Source: JAYEJW01 sp034716535 (GTDB lineage: Bacteria > Pseudomonadota > Gammaproteobacteria > Chromatiales > Chromatiaceae). Taken from it: 6,978 bases of DNA. This document shows, piece after piece, positions 1 through 4,672 of the stretch. The stretch's first letter is position 1; each line of letters begins with the position of its first letter. Location of the stretch: assembly GCA_034716535.1 (NCBI GenBank), contig JAYEJW010000543.1, positions 1 through 6,978 on the forward strand. The letters run 5' to 3'. The position numbers were made by a program, and so were the translations under genes. The notes beneath the pieces are model-generated. The model had not been told where the DNA came from and searched no databases. It saw nothing but the letters and a program-made list of their open reading frames with translations.

Positions 1-54
1 CGCCAGGGTGATCGCAGCCGCGGTCAAGGGGATACGGTATTGAAGTCGATGCAT
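1..54 (-). CDS. LprI/DUF1311-type secreted protein, N-terminal fragment cut by window edge
   Basis: Only the first 18 codons are inside the window, starting with ATG at 54-52 and running off the left edge. The peptide begins MHRLQYRIPLTAAAITLA, a typical Sec signal start with a basic N-terminus and a hydrophobic core. It aligns without gaps to the start of the LprI-type protein at 3296-3700 (MNWLQLRNPFTAAAITLA); the DNA matches at 44 of 54 bases by my count, and the similarity continues into the leader. AGAGGA lies 8 bases before the ATG, so translation is plausible. The mature part cannot be seen, so the family is inferred from the leader match alone. It lies 69 bases downstream of the L,D-transpeptidase and may be co-transcribed with it. 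The alternative is that only the signal-peptide segment was duplicated and the rest differs. Confidence 0.7.
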   Translation of the reverse strand, partial: MHRLQYRIPLTAAAITLA

Positions 55-123
55 GGTTATTTCCTCTTGGGTTTGGGATCGACTGTTAGGGGGTGAATCG
101 CGGTGGGCAGCCGGAAAAAGGGG

Positions 124-1206
124 TCAATTGATCCGGACCGACTCGACCGGCGCGGGAACCTGGCGCTCGGCGAGCTCTTTCGACTCGGCAATTGTCTCGC
201 TCCCAGGTATCCCGGAGCTCATCACGTACAGCGAGGGGCCGGTCGTGTGCTCCAGGATCGGGGCGTCGGTGACCAGCATCGTCGTTCCTGGCTCCAACAG
301 CGGATAGAGACGGCTGGTGAGGGTCTGCGGCATAAGCAAGCGATCGACCGCATCCAGATCCTGTGTGCCCGCGCTCTCAGCCGCGTGGCCCGGGAGACCG
401 ACGGTGCTCCAACGCGGGTGCTGGCTATCGCCGCCGGCGAGCACCGTGTAGGCATGGGTCCCCAATGGCTTCCCTGGATTGTCGATCGCGATGCGCGCAC
501 GCCCGATCTCCACTCCGTTGCGCAGCACAATGACCCGCTCGTCGGCGGCGCTGGCCACCAGGGTGAGCGGACCCGCGGGCGATGCATCCGGTTCCCAACG
601 GTAGTCCTGCGAGAAGCCCAAGGCATGGTGCGGCTCTGGCGTCCCGGTGTCCGCGTCGACCGGTGTCAGCACCGCCGGATGGACCACCGAACGCGGCGCC
701 GTCGACTCGTCGGCGATGACCACCGTCGTGCCCTTGTGGGTGATGCCAAAGAGCAGACGCGCGAGCTCCGAGGGCAGGTGGATGCAGCCATGGGAGGAGG
801 GGTAGCCCGGCAGCCCCCCCGCGTGCAACGCCACGCCGTCCCAGGTCAGGCGCTCGGAGTAGGGCATGGGCGCGTTACCGTATGTTTTTGAGCGGTGGTG
901 CTTGTCCTTGTTCAGGATGGTGAACACCCCCGTCGGCGTCCGATGCCCCTTCTTGCCGGTGCTGACGGTCGTCACGGCGATGCGCACACCGTTGCGGTAA
1001 ACGTAGCCCATCTGCTCCGGAAGACTTACGATGACGACCACCGGACCTCTGGGCTCCAGCTCTCCCTCCCAGATGAACTCCCCGGGCTTCAGGGCCTCGA
1101 TCGGCGTGTCGGCCGGCGCTGAATGCTTGGCGCCCCAGAACGGGGTCGCGGTGCAGTCGAGGGCCGCCAGCGCGAGCAGGGCGGCAAGAAGGTAGGTTCG
1201 TCGCAT
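124..1206 (-). CDS. Periplasmic L,D-transpeptidase (YkuD domain)
   Basis: Enzymes of this family make 3-3 peptidoglycan cross-links or attach proteins to meso-diaminopimelate, using a catalytic cysteine in the periplasm. The 360-residue product starts with MRRTYLLAALLALAAL, a Sec signal; Cys18 follows Asp, so the lipobox is poor. The YkuD domain spans about residues 54-165: TGKKGHRTPTGVFTI (83-97) is the usual substrate-side motif, His128 is the upstream conserved histidine, and SSHGCIHLP (137-145) holds the catalytic Cys141. A His replaces the commoner Arg after SHGC-I. Residues 212-256 (GPLTLVASAADERVIVLRNG onward) look like a second, degenerate copy of the strand region before the active site and have no SHGC. 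The start at 1206 is chosen over the longer frame to 1302 because CGGAGGA sits 8 bases before it and a signal peptide follows directly. The exact reaction is not predictable. Confidence 0.93.
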   Translation of the reverse strand: MRRTYLLAALLALAALDCTATPFWGAKHSAPADTPIEALKPGEFIWEGELEPRGPVVVIVSLPEQMGYVYRNGVRIAVTTVSTGKKGHRTPTGVFTILNKDKHHRSKTYGNAPMPYSERLTWDGVALHAGGLPGYPSSHGCIHLPSELARLLFGITHKGTTVVIADESTAPRSVVHPAVLTPVDADTGTPEPHHALGFSQDYRWEPDASPAGPLTLVASAADERVIVLRNGVEIGRARIAIDNPGKPLGTHAYTVLAGGDSQHPRWSTVGLPGHAAESAGTQDLDAVDRLLMPQTLTSRLYPLLEPGTTMLVTDAPILEHTTGPSLYVMSSGIPGSETIAESKELAERQVPAPVESVRIN

Positions 1207-1234
1207 CGTCACATTCCTCCGAGGTGTTGGCGCA

Positions 1235-1249
1235 ACCGCCCACGGCGGT
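1235..1249. repeat. Small GC hairpin just before the L,D-transpeptidase start
   Basis: A perfect 6-base inverted repeat (ACCGCC / GGCGGT) with a 3-base loop lies about 10 bases upstream of the GGAGGA ribosome site of the transpeptidase gene. In mRNA it could fold next to the ribosome site and modulate translation, but short GC-rich repeats are expected by chance in DNA of this composition. No U-run follows it, so it is not a terminator. Confidence 0.25.
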
Positions 1250-1359
1250 GCTGTTGAGATATTTCGATTCGCACCAGCCCCCGGGCGCCCTCGTCGATGC
1301 AACCGGTGAGCACTACCGGCGCGGCAAGGCGGGCATCCCGAATGAAAGCGCTCATCGTA

Positions 1360-1596
1360 TTAAGTTTCGCTGGACCGTCGTCTCAGCTTCATCTTCATCA
1401 CGACAAAGAAGGTGACCGTTGCGATGATCGCCGTCGTGTAGTCCGTGCCGACGTCCGCGACCGTAAAGGCACCGTTCGATACGCCCACAAAATCGTTGTA
1501 GACCTTCAGTCCCCCCAATGCCGCAAAGAACAGTAGGAATACGAACTGGGCAGGGTACTTTGAAACGCCGTCCGCGCTCAGGTTTTCTCGGGGCAT
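1360..1596 (-). CDS. Small two-helix membrane protein, unknown function
   Basis: The product has 78 residues. A short polar N-terminus leads into a hydrophobic segment at about 16-31 (AQFVFLLFFAALGGL), a polar loop with Asp35, Asp48 and Asp52, and a second hydrophobic segment at about 54-67 (TAIIATVTFFVVM). It ends in a basic tail (KMKLRRRSSET). By the positive-inside rule the C-terminus is probably cytoplasmic, which places the loop in the periplasm. GAGGA lies 8 bases before the ATG, supporting this start over the longer overlapping frame reaching 1675. I do not recognise the family. It sits between the GlsB-like gene (237-base gap) and the L,D-transpeptidase (153-base gap), so it may have its own promoter. 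A role in the envelope is suggested only by its hydrophobicity and neighbours. Confidence 0.7.
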   Translation of the reverse strand: MPRENLSADGVSKYPAQFVFLLFFAALGGLKVYNDFVGVSNGAFTVADVGTDYTTAIIATVTFFVVMKMKLRRRSSET

Positions 1597-1690
1597 CTTG
1601 TGTGTCCTCGGTATTGCGAATGAAAGGTGGGAGATCTGCCTGTACAGCGCTCGTCCCCCGCAAACGCGAGGGCATCGGGTGGCGCGTCGC

Positions 1691-1718
1691 AGTCGGTAGG
1701 GCGGATAACTCTACGACT
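1691..1718. repeat. Imperfect inverted repeat in the GlsB-1 downstream spacer
   Basis: AGTCGGTAG at 1691-1699 and CTACGACT at 1711-1718 are complementary apart from one bulged G, with an 11-base loop. It lies in the 237-base spacer after GlsB-1 and before the 78-residue membrane protein. It could be mRNA secondary structure at the end of the DUF2892-GlsB-1 transcript or in the leader of the next gene. No function is assignable. Confidence 0.25.
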
Positions 1719-1734
1719 TACTCTGTCCTTGTGC

Positions 1735-1756
1735 TTTCCAGATGCGCCTCTGGAAA
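1735..1756. repeat. Perfect 8-bp inverted repeat, possible end-of-transcript hairpin
   Basis: TTTCCAGA (1735-1742) and TCTGGAAA (1749-1756) are perfectly complementary around a 6-base loop. The element starts about 78 bases after the stop codon of GlsB-1 in the direction of transcription. No U-run follows on the minus strand, so it is not a classical intrinsic terminator. It may be a 3' stabilising hairpin or a dyad protein-binding site for the downstream gene. Its perfect pairing makes it more notable than the usual GC-rich chance hairpins here. Confidence 0.4.
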
Positions 1757-1833
1757 TGCCCACCGGGCGCGAAAGAGCAACATGCCTGACCAGGTTTCCG
1801 ACGGGGCCGCGCGGTGTTCTTGCTTACGCCGAA

Positions 1834-2088
1834 TCAAGCCTTCTTGATCAGGCCGACGATGAACAGCAGCACGGCCGCGCCGACCACGGCGGTGATCAGG
1901 GAGCCGATCAGCCCGCTTCCCGCGGAGAGGCCGACCAAACCGAACAGGAACCCGCCGATGAAGGCGCCGACGATGCCGACGACGATGTTGCCGAGCAGAC
2001 CGAAACCGCCGCCGCGCATGAGCAGGCCGGCAAGCCAGCCGGCGACGGCTCCGATGAGAACAAAGGCGACGAGGCTTTGTGCTTCCAC
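1834..2088 (-). CDS. GlsB/YeaQ/YmgE-family small membrane protein (copy 1)
   Basis: An 84-residue, glycine-rich, almost wholly hydrophobic protein of the transglycosylase-associated (Transgly_assoc) family. The name comes from an old association with transglycosylase genes; members are inner-membrane proteins often linked to general or envelope stress, and their biochemistry is unknown. Three hydrophobic segments are visible at about 5-23, 31-53 and 59-80. Diagnostic glycine motifs are GAVAGWLAGLLMRGGGFG (13-30) and GNIVVGIVGAFIGGFLFG (33-50), and it ends LIKKA. The start is a GTG at 2088: AAGGAG lies 8 bases before it and no in-frame ATG fits better. It begins 13 bases after the DUF2892 stop, so the two are almost certainly one operon. 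A paralogue lies at 3697-4014, with near-identical DNA around the FIVGLIKKA end. Confidence 0.92.
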   Translation of the reverse strand: MEAQSLVAFVLIGAVAGWLAGLLMRGGGFGLLGNIVVGIVGAFIGGFLFGLVGLSAGSGLIGSLITAVVGAAVLLFIVGLIKKA

Positions 2089-2101
2089 GATAGGGACTCC
2101 T

Positions 2102-2317
2102 TCATTTGAGGCCGACTTTCTCTGCGGCTGACTTGGTGTTGATATTGAGCAGCGAATAAATGGGGCAGATGCCGGCGATACCGGTCACCACCAGGATGAC
2201 GCCAATCCAACCGATGGGGTGCTGCAGGGCGAAGAAGACGTTGCCGATCAGCAGCACGCCGAGGACCACGCGAACGATGCGGTCGGTCTTGCCCATGTTG
2301 TGCTTGAAGAGATCCAT
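2102..2317 (-). CDS. DUF2892 family inner-membrane protein
   Basis: A 71-residue protein with the DUF2892 pattern. The N-terminal NMGKTDRIVRVVLGVLLIG (residues 7-25) carries the Asn-x-Gly-x-x-Asp-Arg-x-x-Arg signature running into the first membrane helix. A second helix lies at about 35-50 (GWIGVILVVTGIAGICP). Cys50-Pro51 and PIYSLLNINT follow, as is usual in this family, which also occurs as the membrane part of some rhodanese proteins; its function is not established. The ATG at 2317 is preferred over the frame extending to 2413 because the family signature starts right there and GTGGAG precedes it by about 9 bases. It is the first gene of a pair with GlsB-1. A decayed copy of its C-terminal half lies beside the second GlsB gene (4037-4111). 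Confidence 0.9.
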   Translation of the reverse strand: MDLFKHNMGKTDRIVRVVLGVLLIGNVFFALQHPIGWIGVILVVTGIAGICPIYSLLNINTKSAAEKVGLK

Positions 2318-2523
2318 ATGCCTGCTCCACTGGTTGAGGCTCGGCGATCCCGGTGCGGGAGCCAGCCGAACCGTAAGACGGATTGCTGGTGGACATTTCG
2401 CCATTGCGTACACCGTTCAATCGACCTCGGTTCAAGAGAAAGGTGTATTAACCGCACAATCATAGCGGCCTGCGCGAGCCCTGAAAATGGGGAGTCTTCC
2501 GTCGGGAAATTCCTTACGGTAGA
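2318..2523. other. Intergenic spacer upstream of the DUF2892-GlsB-1 operon
   Basis: This 206-base stretch separates the stop of the SurA-N-like gene from the DUF2892 start and must hold any promoter specific to the DUF2892-GlsB-1 pair. It is less GC-rich than the genes in places (the minus strand contains GGTTAATACACC near 2450). I see no convincing -35/-10 pair and no clear terminator hairpin with a U-run. The 8-base palindrome GACTAGTC overlaps the end of the upstream gene. Confidence 0.35.
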
Positions 2524-3282
2524 CTAGTCCGATAGCCACTGCGGGGTCTGGAACGCCTGCGCCTCCTCCTTGCTGCCGGGCGGGTAGAAGGAGTGGATGG
2601 AATCGGTGACGTAGTACCTCCAGAACTTCGGCTCGAATTCCTTTTTCAGGATCTTGAAGGCGCCCTGCTTCTCCTGCTCTTTGAGAAACTTGCGGTAGGC
2701 GTCCAGGGGCTCGGGTCCTCCCTGCTGGAAGGCGATGCGCCCGCCGTACTGCTCGTAGAGCGCCCGGTTGATCTTGAACTGGCGAATGAAGCTGGACGCG
2801 ATCCGGTCCCGGGCGGTCTTGTCCTCCTCGGGATTCTCCGCCGCGCCGCCCGCCGCCTCTTCCTGAGCCGCGAGGAGCTCGTTGAGCCGGTCGCGCTCGG
2901 CGGAGAGCCGCTTGCGTTCCTCTGCCGGCAGGTCCTTGGCGTCGAGCTTGCGGGCAATCTGCTCGCGGCGCGCTTCGCTCTGCTTGCGATCCTTTTCCAT
3001 GAAGCGCCGTATGGTCTCGATGTAGGCGTCGATCTCTTCGCGCTTCACCTGGATGCCGCGCTCGGTCGCGTAGCGATCCGTCAGCTTGCTCAGGATCACG
3101 TACTGCATCTCGTCGAGGTCGCTAGTGTGGATCTTTGTGCCCAGGACCTCGGCGACCAGGGGTGCGTCCGGTTGGCCGTAGATCTCTTCGGCCTGTGAGA
3201 CTGCCCAGACGAAGGGCATGCAAAGCGCAACGAACGCGGTGAGGCGGATGTCTCGGCGGCTCAGGCTGTTCCAATTCAACAT
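2524..3282 (-). CDS. Periplasmic SurA-N-like protein without a PPIase domain
   Basis: The product has 252 residues. A basic start and hydrophobic core (LTAFVALCMPFVWAV, 14-28) form a Sec signal with likely cleavage after SQA (31). Residues about 40-95 match the SurA N-terminal pattern: a VAEVLGTKIHTSDLDE start, then a helix, then RGIQVKREEIDAYI. Residues about 95-145 are very charged (Lys, Arg, Glu) and probably form a coiled coil. The helical end carries EPKFWRYYVTDSIHSFYPPG. No parvulin-type isomerase domain is present, so at most a chaperone or scaffold role is suggested; SurA's substrates are outer-membrane proteins, and the target here is unknown. The start at 3282 is chosen because GAGGT lies 10 bases before it and it sits 13 bases after the LprI-type stop. 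The longer frame to 3336 would overlap that gene. Confidence 0.78.
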   Translation of the reverse strand: MLNWNSLSRRDIRLTAFVALCMPFVWAVSQAEEIYGQPDAPLVAEVLGTKIHTSDLDEMQYVILSKLTDRYATERGIQVKREEIDAYIETIRRFMEKDRKQSEARREQIARKLDAKDLPAEERKRLSAERDRLNELLAAQEEAAGGAAENPEEDKTARDRIASSFIRQFKINRALYEQYGGRIAFQQGGPEPLDAYRKFLKEQEKQGAFKILKKEFEPKFWRYYVTDSIHSFYPPGSKEEAQAFQTPQWLSD

Positions 3283-3295
3283 GGCCTGAAGTACC

Positions 3296-3700
3296 TCAGC
3301 GATCCTTGAGCTCGTCGATGCGCGAGCGATATTCACCGGCCACGCAGCCGCGCATGTCGTCGTCCTTCCAGCAGTCGTCGCGGCCCTTGACCCAGCCGCG
3401 CTGCTCCGCCCTGAGCATCTGCCGCTCGCTGGTGGGGGTGTTTTTCAGCAGCACGGCGTAGAGGTCCGCGAGGCTACGGTCGAGATCGGCGAGCTCCGCA
3501 TCCTTGCAGATGAGCTTTTCCACCTCGCTGCCGGCCTTGGCGCAGTCGAAGCTGGGGTTTGCCCCACGGGCCGACGCGACCTGGGTGGAGGGAGCTTCGC
3601 TCGGCTTCTCTTCGTCGTAGGCAAAGGTAGTGGAGGGAGCGGCCAGCGCCAGAGTGATCGCAGCCGCGGTAAAGGGATTGCGGAGTTGAAGCCAATTCAT
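3296..3700 (-). CDS. LprI/DUF1311-type secreted protein, putative lysozyme inhibitor
   Basis: A 134-residue protein with a Sec signal (TAAAITLALAAPSTTFA, cleavage near residue 27), a low-complexity linker to about residue 48, and then the DUF1311 region. That region has FDCAKAGSEVEKLICKDAEL, LDRSLADLYAVLL, EQRGWVKGRDDCW and DMRGCVAGEYRSRIDEL. The four cysteines (53, 65, 110, 119) are placed as expected for two disulfides. Some members, such as mycobacterial LprI, inhibit lysozyme; many are uncharacterised, so that role is by family only. No lipobox is visible, so it is probably soluble in the periplasm. Its ATG overlaps the GlsB-2 TGA (ATGA), which suggests coupled translation, and GGGGA lies 7 bases upstream. 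The leader closely matches the partial gene at 1-54. Confidence 0.87.
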   Translation of the reverse strand: MNWLQLRNPFTAAAITLALAAPSTTFAYDEEKPSEAPSTQVASARGANPSFDCAKAGSEVEKLICKDAELADLDRSLADLYAVLLKNTPTSERQMLRAEQRGWVKGRDDCWKDDDMRGCVAGEYRSRIDELKDR

Positions 3701-4014
3701 GATTGTTTCCCCGTGTGTTCGGAACCGATGGTTGCGCCGAACCTGGCCTTCTTGATCAGGCCGACGATGAACAGCACTAGCGCCGCGCCGACGGCGGCCG
3801 CGATCGGGGCAGCAGCGATCAGACCGTGCTCGACGGAGACGGGGGCCAGACCGAACAGGAACCCGCCGGCAAAGGCTCCGATAATGCCGACGGCGATGTT
3901 TCCGGGCAGGCCGAGGCCGTCGCCCTGCATCAGCCGCCCGCCGAGCCAGCCTGTGACGACACCGATGACCAGAAAGCCGATCAACAGGCCGACGACGAGG
4001 CTGGTGACATCCAA
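3697..4014 (-). CDS. GlsB/YeaQ/YmgE-family small membrane protein (copy 2) with C-terminal tail
   Basis: A 105-residue paralogue of the protein at 1834-2088. It shares the glycine-rich motifs GWLGGRLMQGDGLGLPGNIA and GAFAGGFLFG and the VLFIVGLIKKA end. Three membrane segments are expected. Where copy 1 stops after IKKA, this copy continues with RFGATIGSEHTGKQS, a polar tail that overlaps the LprI-type leader and ends in ATGA. The tail probably arose by loss of the ancestral stop. The start is a TTG at 4014: its product aligns to the GTG start of copy 1 (MDVTSLVV to MEAQSLVA) and GAGGA lies 9 bases before it. Rare start codons in both copies suggest limited translation. It lies just after the DUF2892 remnant, matching the gene order of copy 1. 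Confidence 0.88.
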   Translation of the reverse strand: MDVTSLVVGLLIGFLVIGVVTGWLGGRLMQGDGLGLPGNIAVGIIGAFAGGFLFGLAPVSVEHGLIAAAPIAAAVGAALVLFIVGLIKKARFGATIGSEHTGKQS

Positions 4015-4036
4015 ATAGAAAGATCCTCTGTCTCGG

Positions 4037-4111
4037 TTATTCGAAGCCGATTTTCCTGGCGGCCGATCGGGTGTTGATGTTGAGCAGGGGTTAAAGCGGA
4101 CAGGTGCCGGT
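4037..4111 (-). pseudogene. Decayed C-terminal remnant of a second DUF2892 gene
   Basis: Read on the minus strand, this segment encodes TGTCPL, a TAA stop, then PLLNINTRSAARKIGFE and a final TAA. It matches the end of the intact DUF2892 protein, whose sequence is GICPIYSLLNINTKSAAEKVGLK. The TAA at 4091-4093 replaces what should be a Tyr codon after CPL. Upstream of about 4111 the similarity ends where the 84-residue membrane protein gene finishes (4120), so the N-terminal half with both helices is gone. It lies directly before GlsB-2, in the same order as the intact DUF2892-GlsB-1 pair. The match extends through the last 16 codons to the same final position, which makes chance unlikely. Confidence 0.82.
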
Positions 4112-4119
4112 GAGGCTCG

Positions 4120-4374
4120 CTAATTCGCGGTCGTAGCAGCCGGAGCCGATTCGTCGGCGACCTGCTGAGGCACGTCCGCAACCCGGTGCCCGCCAAACAG
4201 AATACCGGCCAGGATGAGGATCTTCAGGGACTGACCGAAGGTCAGTTGCTTGACGCCGAAGACGTCCGGCATCGTGGTATTCCATAGCCAGCGGAAGACC
4301 ACGACGAGAACCGCGATGAGCACAAGCGCGATCAGGAGCCCGATCGCGCCGCCGATGAGTGTGGAATCGGCCAT
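4120..4374 (-). CDS. Small two-helix membrane protein with an LWN-MP-FG / ILFGG motif
   Basis: An 84-residue protein. A long hydrophobic helix spans about 6-27, followed by FRWLWNTTMPDVFGVKQLTF (27-46), a second hydrophobic segment GQSLKILILAGILFGG (47-62), and a polar Ala-rich tail. The combination Leu-Trp-Asn, Met-Pro, Phe-Gly, Thr-Phe-x-Gln and Ile-Leu-Phe-Gly-Gly recurs in many short bacterial membrane proteins of unknown function. I recognise the pattern but cannot name a characterised member. AGGAGGT 4 bases before the ATG is among the strongest ribosome sites here. Its stop falls 9 bases before the DUF2892 remnant, so the rearrangement that removed the DUF2892 front half has a junction around here. 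It may lead the transcript for GlsB-2, the LprI-type gene and the SurA-N-like gene. Confidence 0.8.
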   Translation of the reverse strand: MADSTLIGGAIGLLIALVLIAVLVVVFRWLWNTTMPDVFGVKQLTFGQSLKILILAGILFGGHRVADVPQQVADESAPAATTAN

Positions 4375-4496
4375 TACTACCTCCTGTGAGGAACAATCAA
4401 AAAAACTTGGCTACGGAGAACACACGCCGCCGCCGTCGGTCCGAGAGGGAGCGGCCGCTCGGCATCCCGATGACCGGCGCGCTCCGAAATCCATGG

Positions 4497-4519
4497 GGGG
4501 CCGACTCGCTCACGGCCCC
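4497..4519 (-). terminator. Possible terminator hairpin after the PliG-like gene and its extension
   Basis: On the minus strand GGGGCCG and CGGCCCC form a perfect 7-bp stem with a 9-base loop. It starts 18 bases after the TGA at 4538, the second stop of the PliG-like reading frame. Only a weak T-rich stretch (ATTTC) follows, so termination would be inefficient or Rho-assisted. Its placement after the second stop rather than the first hints that the extension was once part of the gene. Confidence 0.4.
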
Positions 4520-4537
4520 TACCGCCCAATCCCGAGA

Positions 4538-4672
4538 TCAGCCCTCGGCGGTGTAGTAAACGCCCTCGACGCTTCCGTCGGTATCGATCACGCAGGCCCA
4601 GGGCGCCTGGGCGCCCGGTACGGACACTCGCACCTCTTCGGCGGCCTCGGTGTCGCCGCCCGGACGTTTGGA
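4538..4672 (-). pseudogene. In-frame C-terminal domain remnant after the PliG-like stop codon
   Basis: Beyond the TGA at 4673-4675 the same frame continues for 44 sense codons to a TGA at 4538-4540. It encodes SKRPGGDTEAAEEV, then RVSVPGAQAPWACVID and TDGSVEGVYYTAEG. The VPGAxAPWxC...DGxVxxVxYxxEG pattern resembles the C-terminal part of a secreted or lipoprotein domain I recall from proteobacterial hypothetical proteins, sometimes next to PliG-like domains. The usual upstream cysteine half seems missing here. There is no ATG and no ribosome site, so independent translation is unlikely. Options are a nonsense mutation plus deletion in a two-domain ancestor, TGA readthrough, or a remnant of a neighbouring gene that is in frame by chance. 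Codon pattern and protein-like content argue against random sequence. Confidence 0.6.

Noticed and set aside
103..891. Long plus-strand open frame of 262 codons opposite the L,D-transpeptidase
   Set aside because: It is Arg/His/Gly-rich with no domain and lies antisense to a gene with a clear catalytic motif; high GC content keeps such frames open.
1207..1302. Extended start for the L,D-transpeptidase at 1302
   Set aside because: It would put 32 non-signal residues before a clean Sec signal and ignore the GGAGGA ribosome site in front of 1206.
1627..2131. Plus-strand frames rich in Asp/Glu/Gln or Pro/Thr opposite GlsB-1
   Set aside because: They are the complement of Gly/Val/Ile codons in the membrane protein; the same artefact appears opposite GlsB-2 at 3686-4077.
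2593..3198. Plus-strand open frame of 201 codons opposite the SurA-N-like gene
   Set aside because: Its Leu/Val/Glu repeats are the mirror of the Lys/Glu-rich coiled-coil codons; no ribosome site or family resemblance.
4449..4460. 12-base palindrome GAGCGGCCGCTC
   Set aside because: Short GC-only palindromes are expected often in DNA of this composition, and it has no loop or U-run to suggest a terminator.
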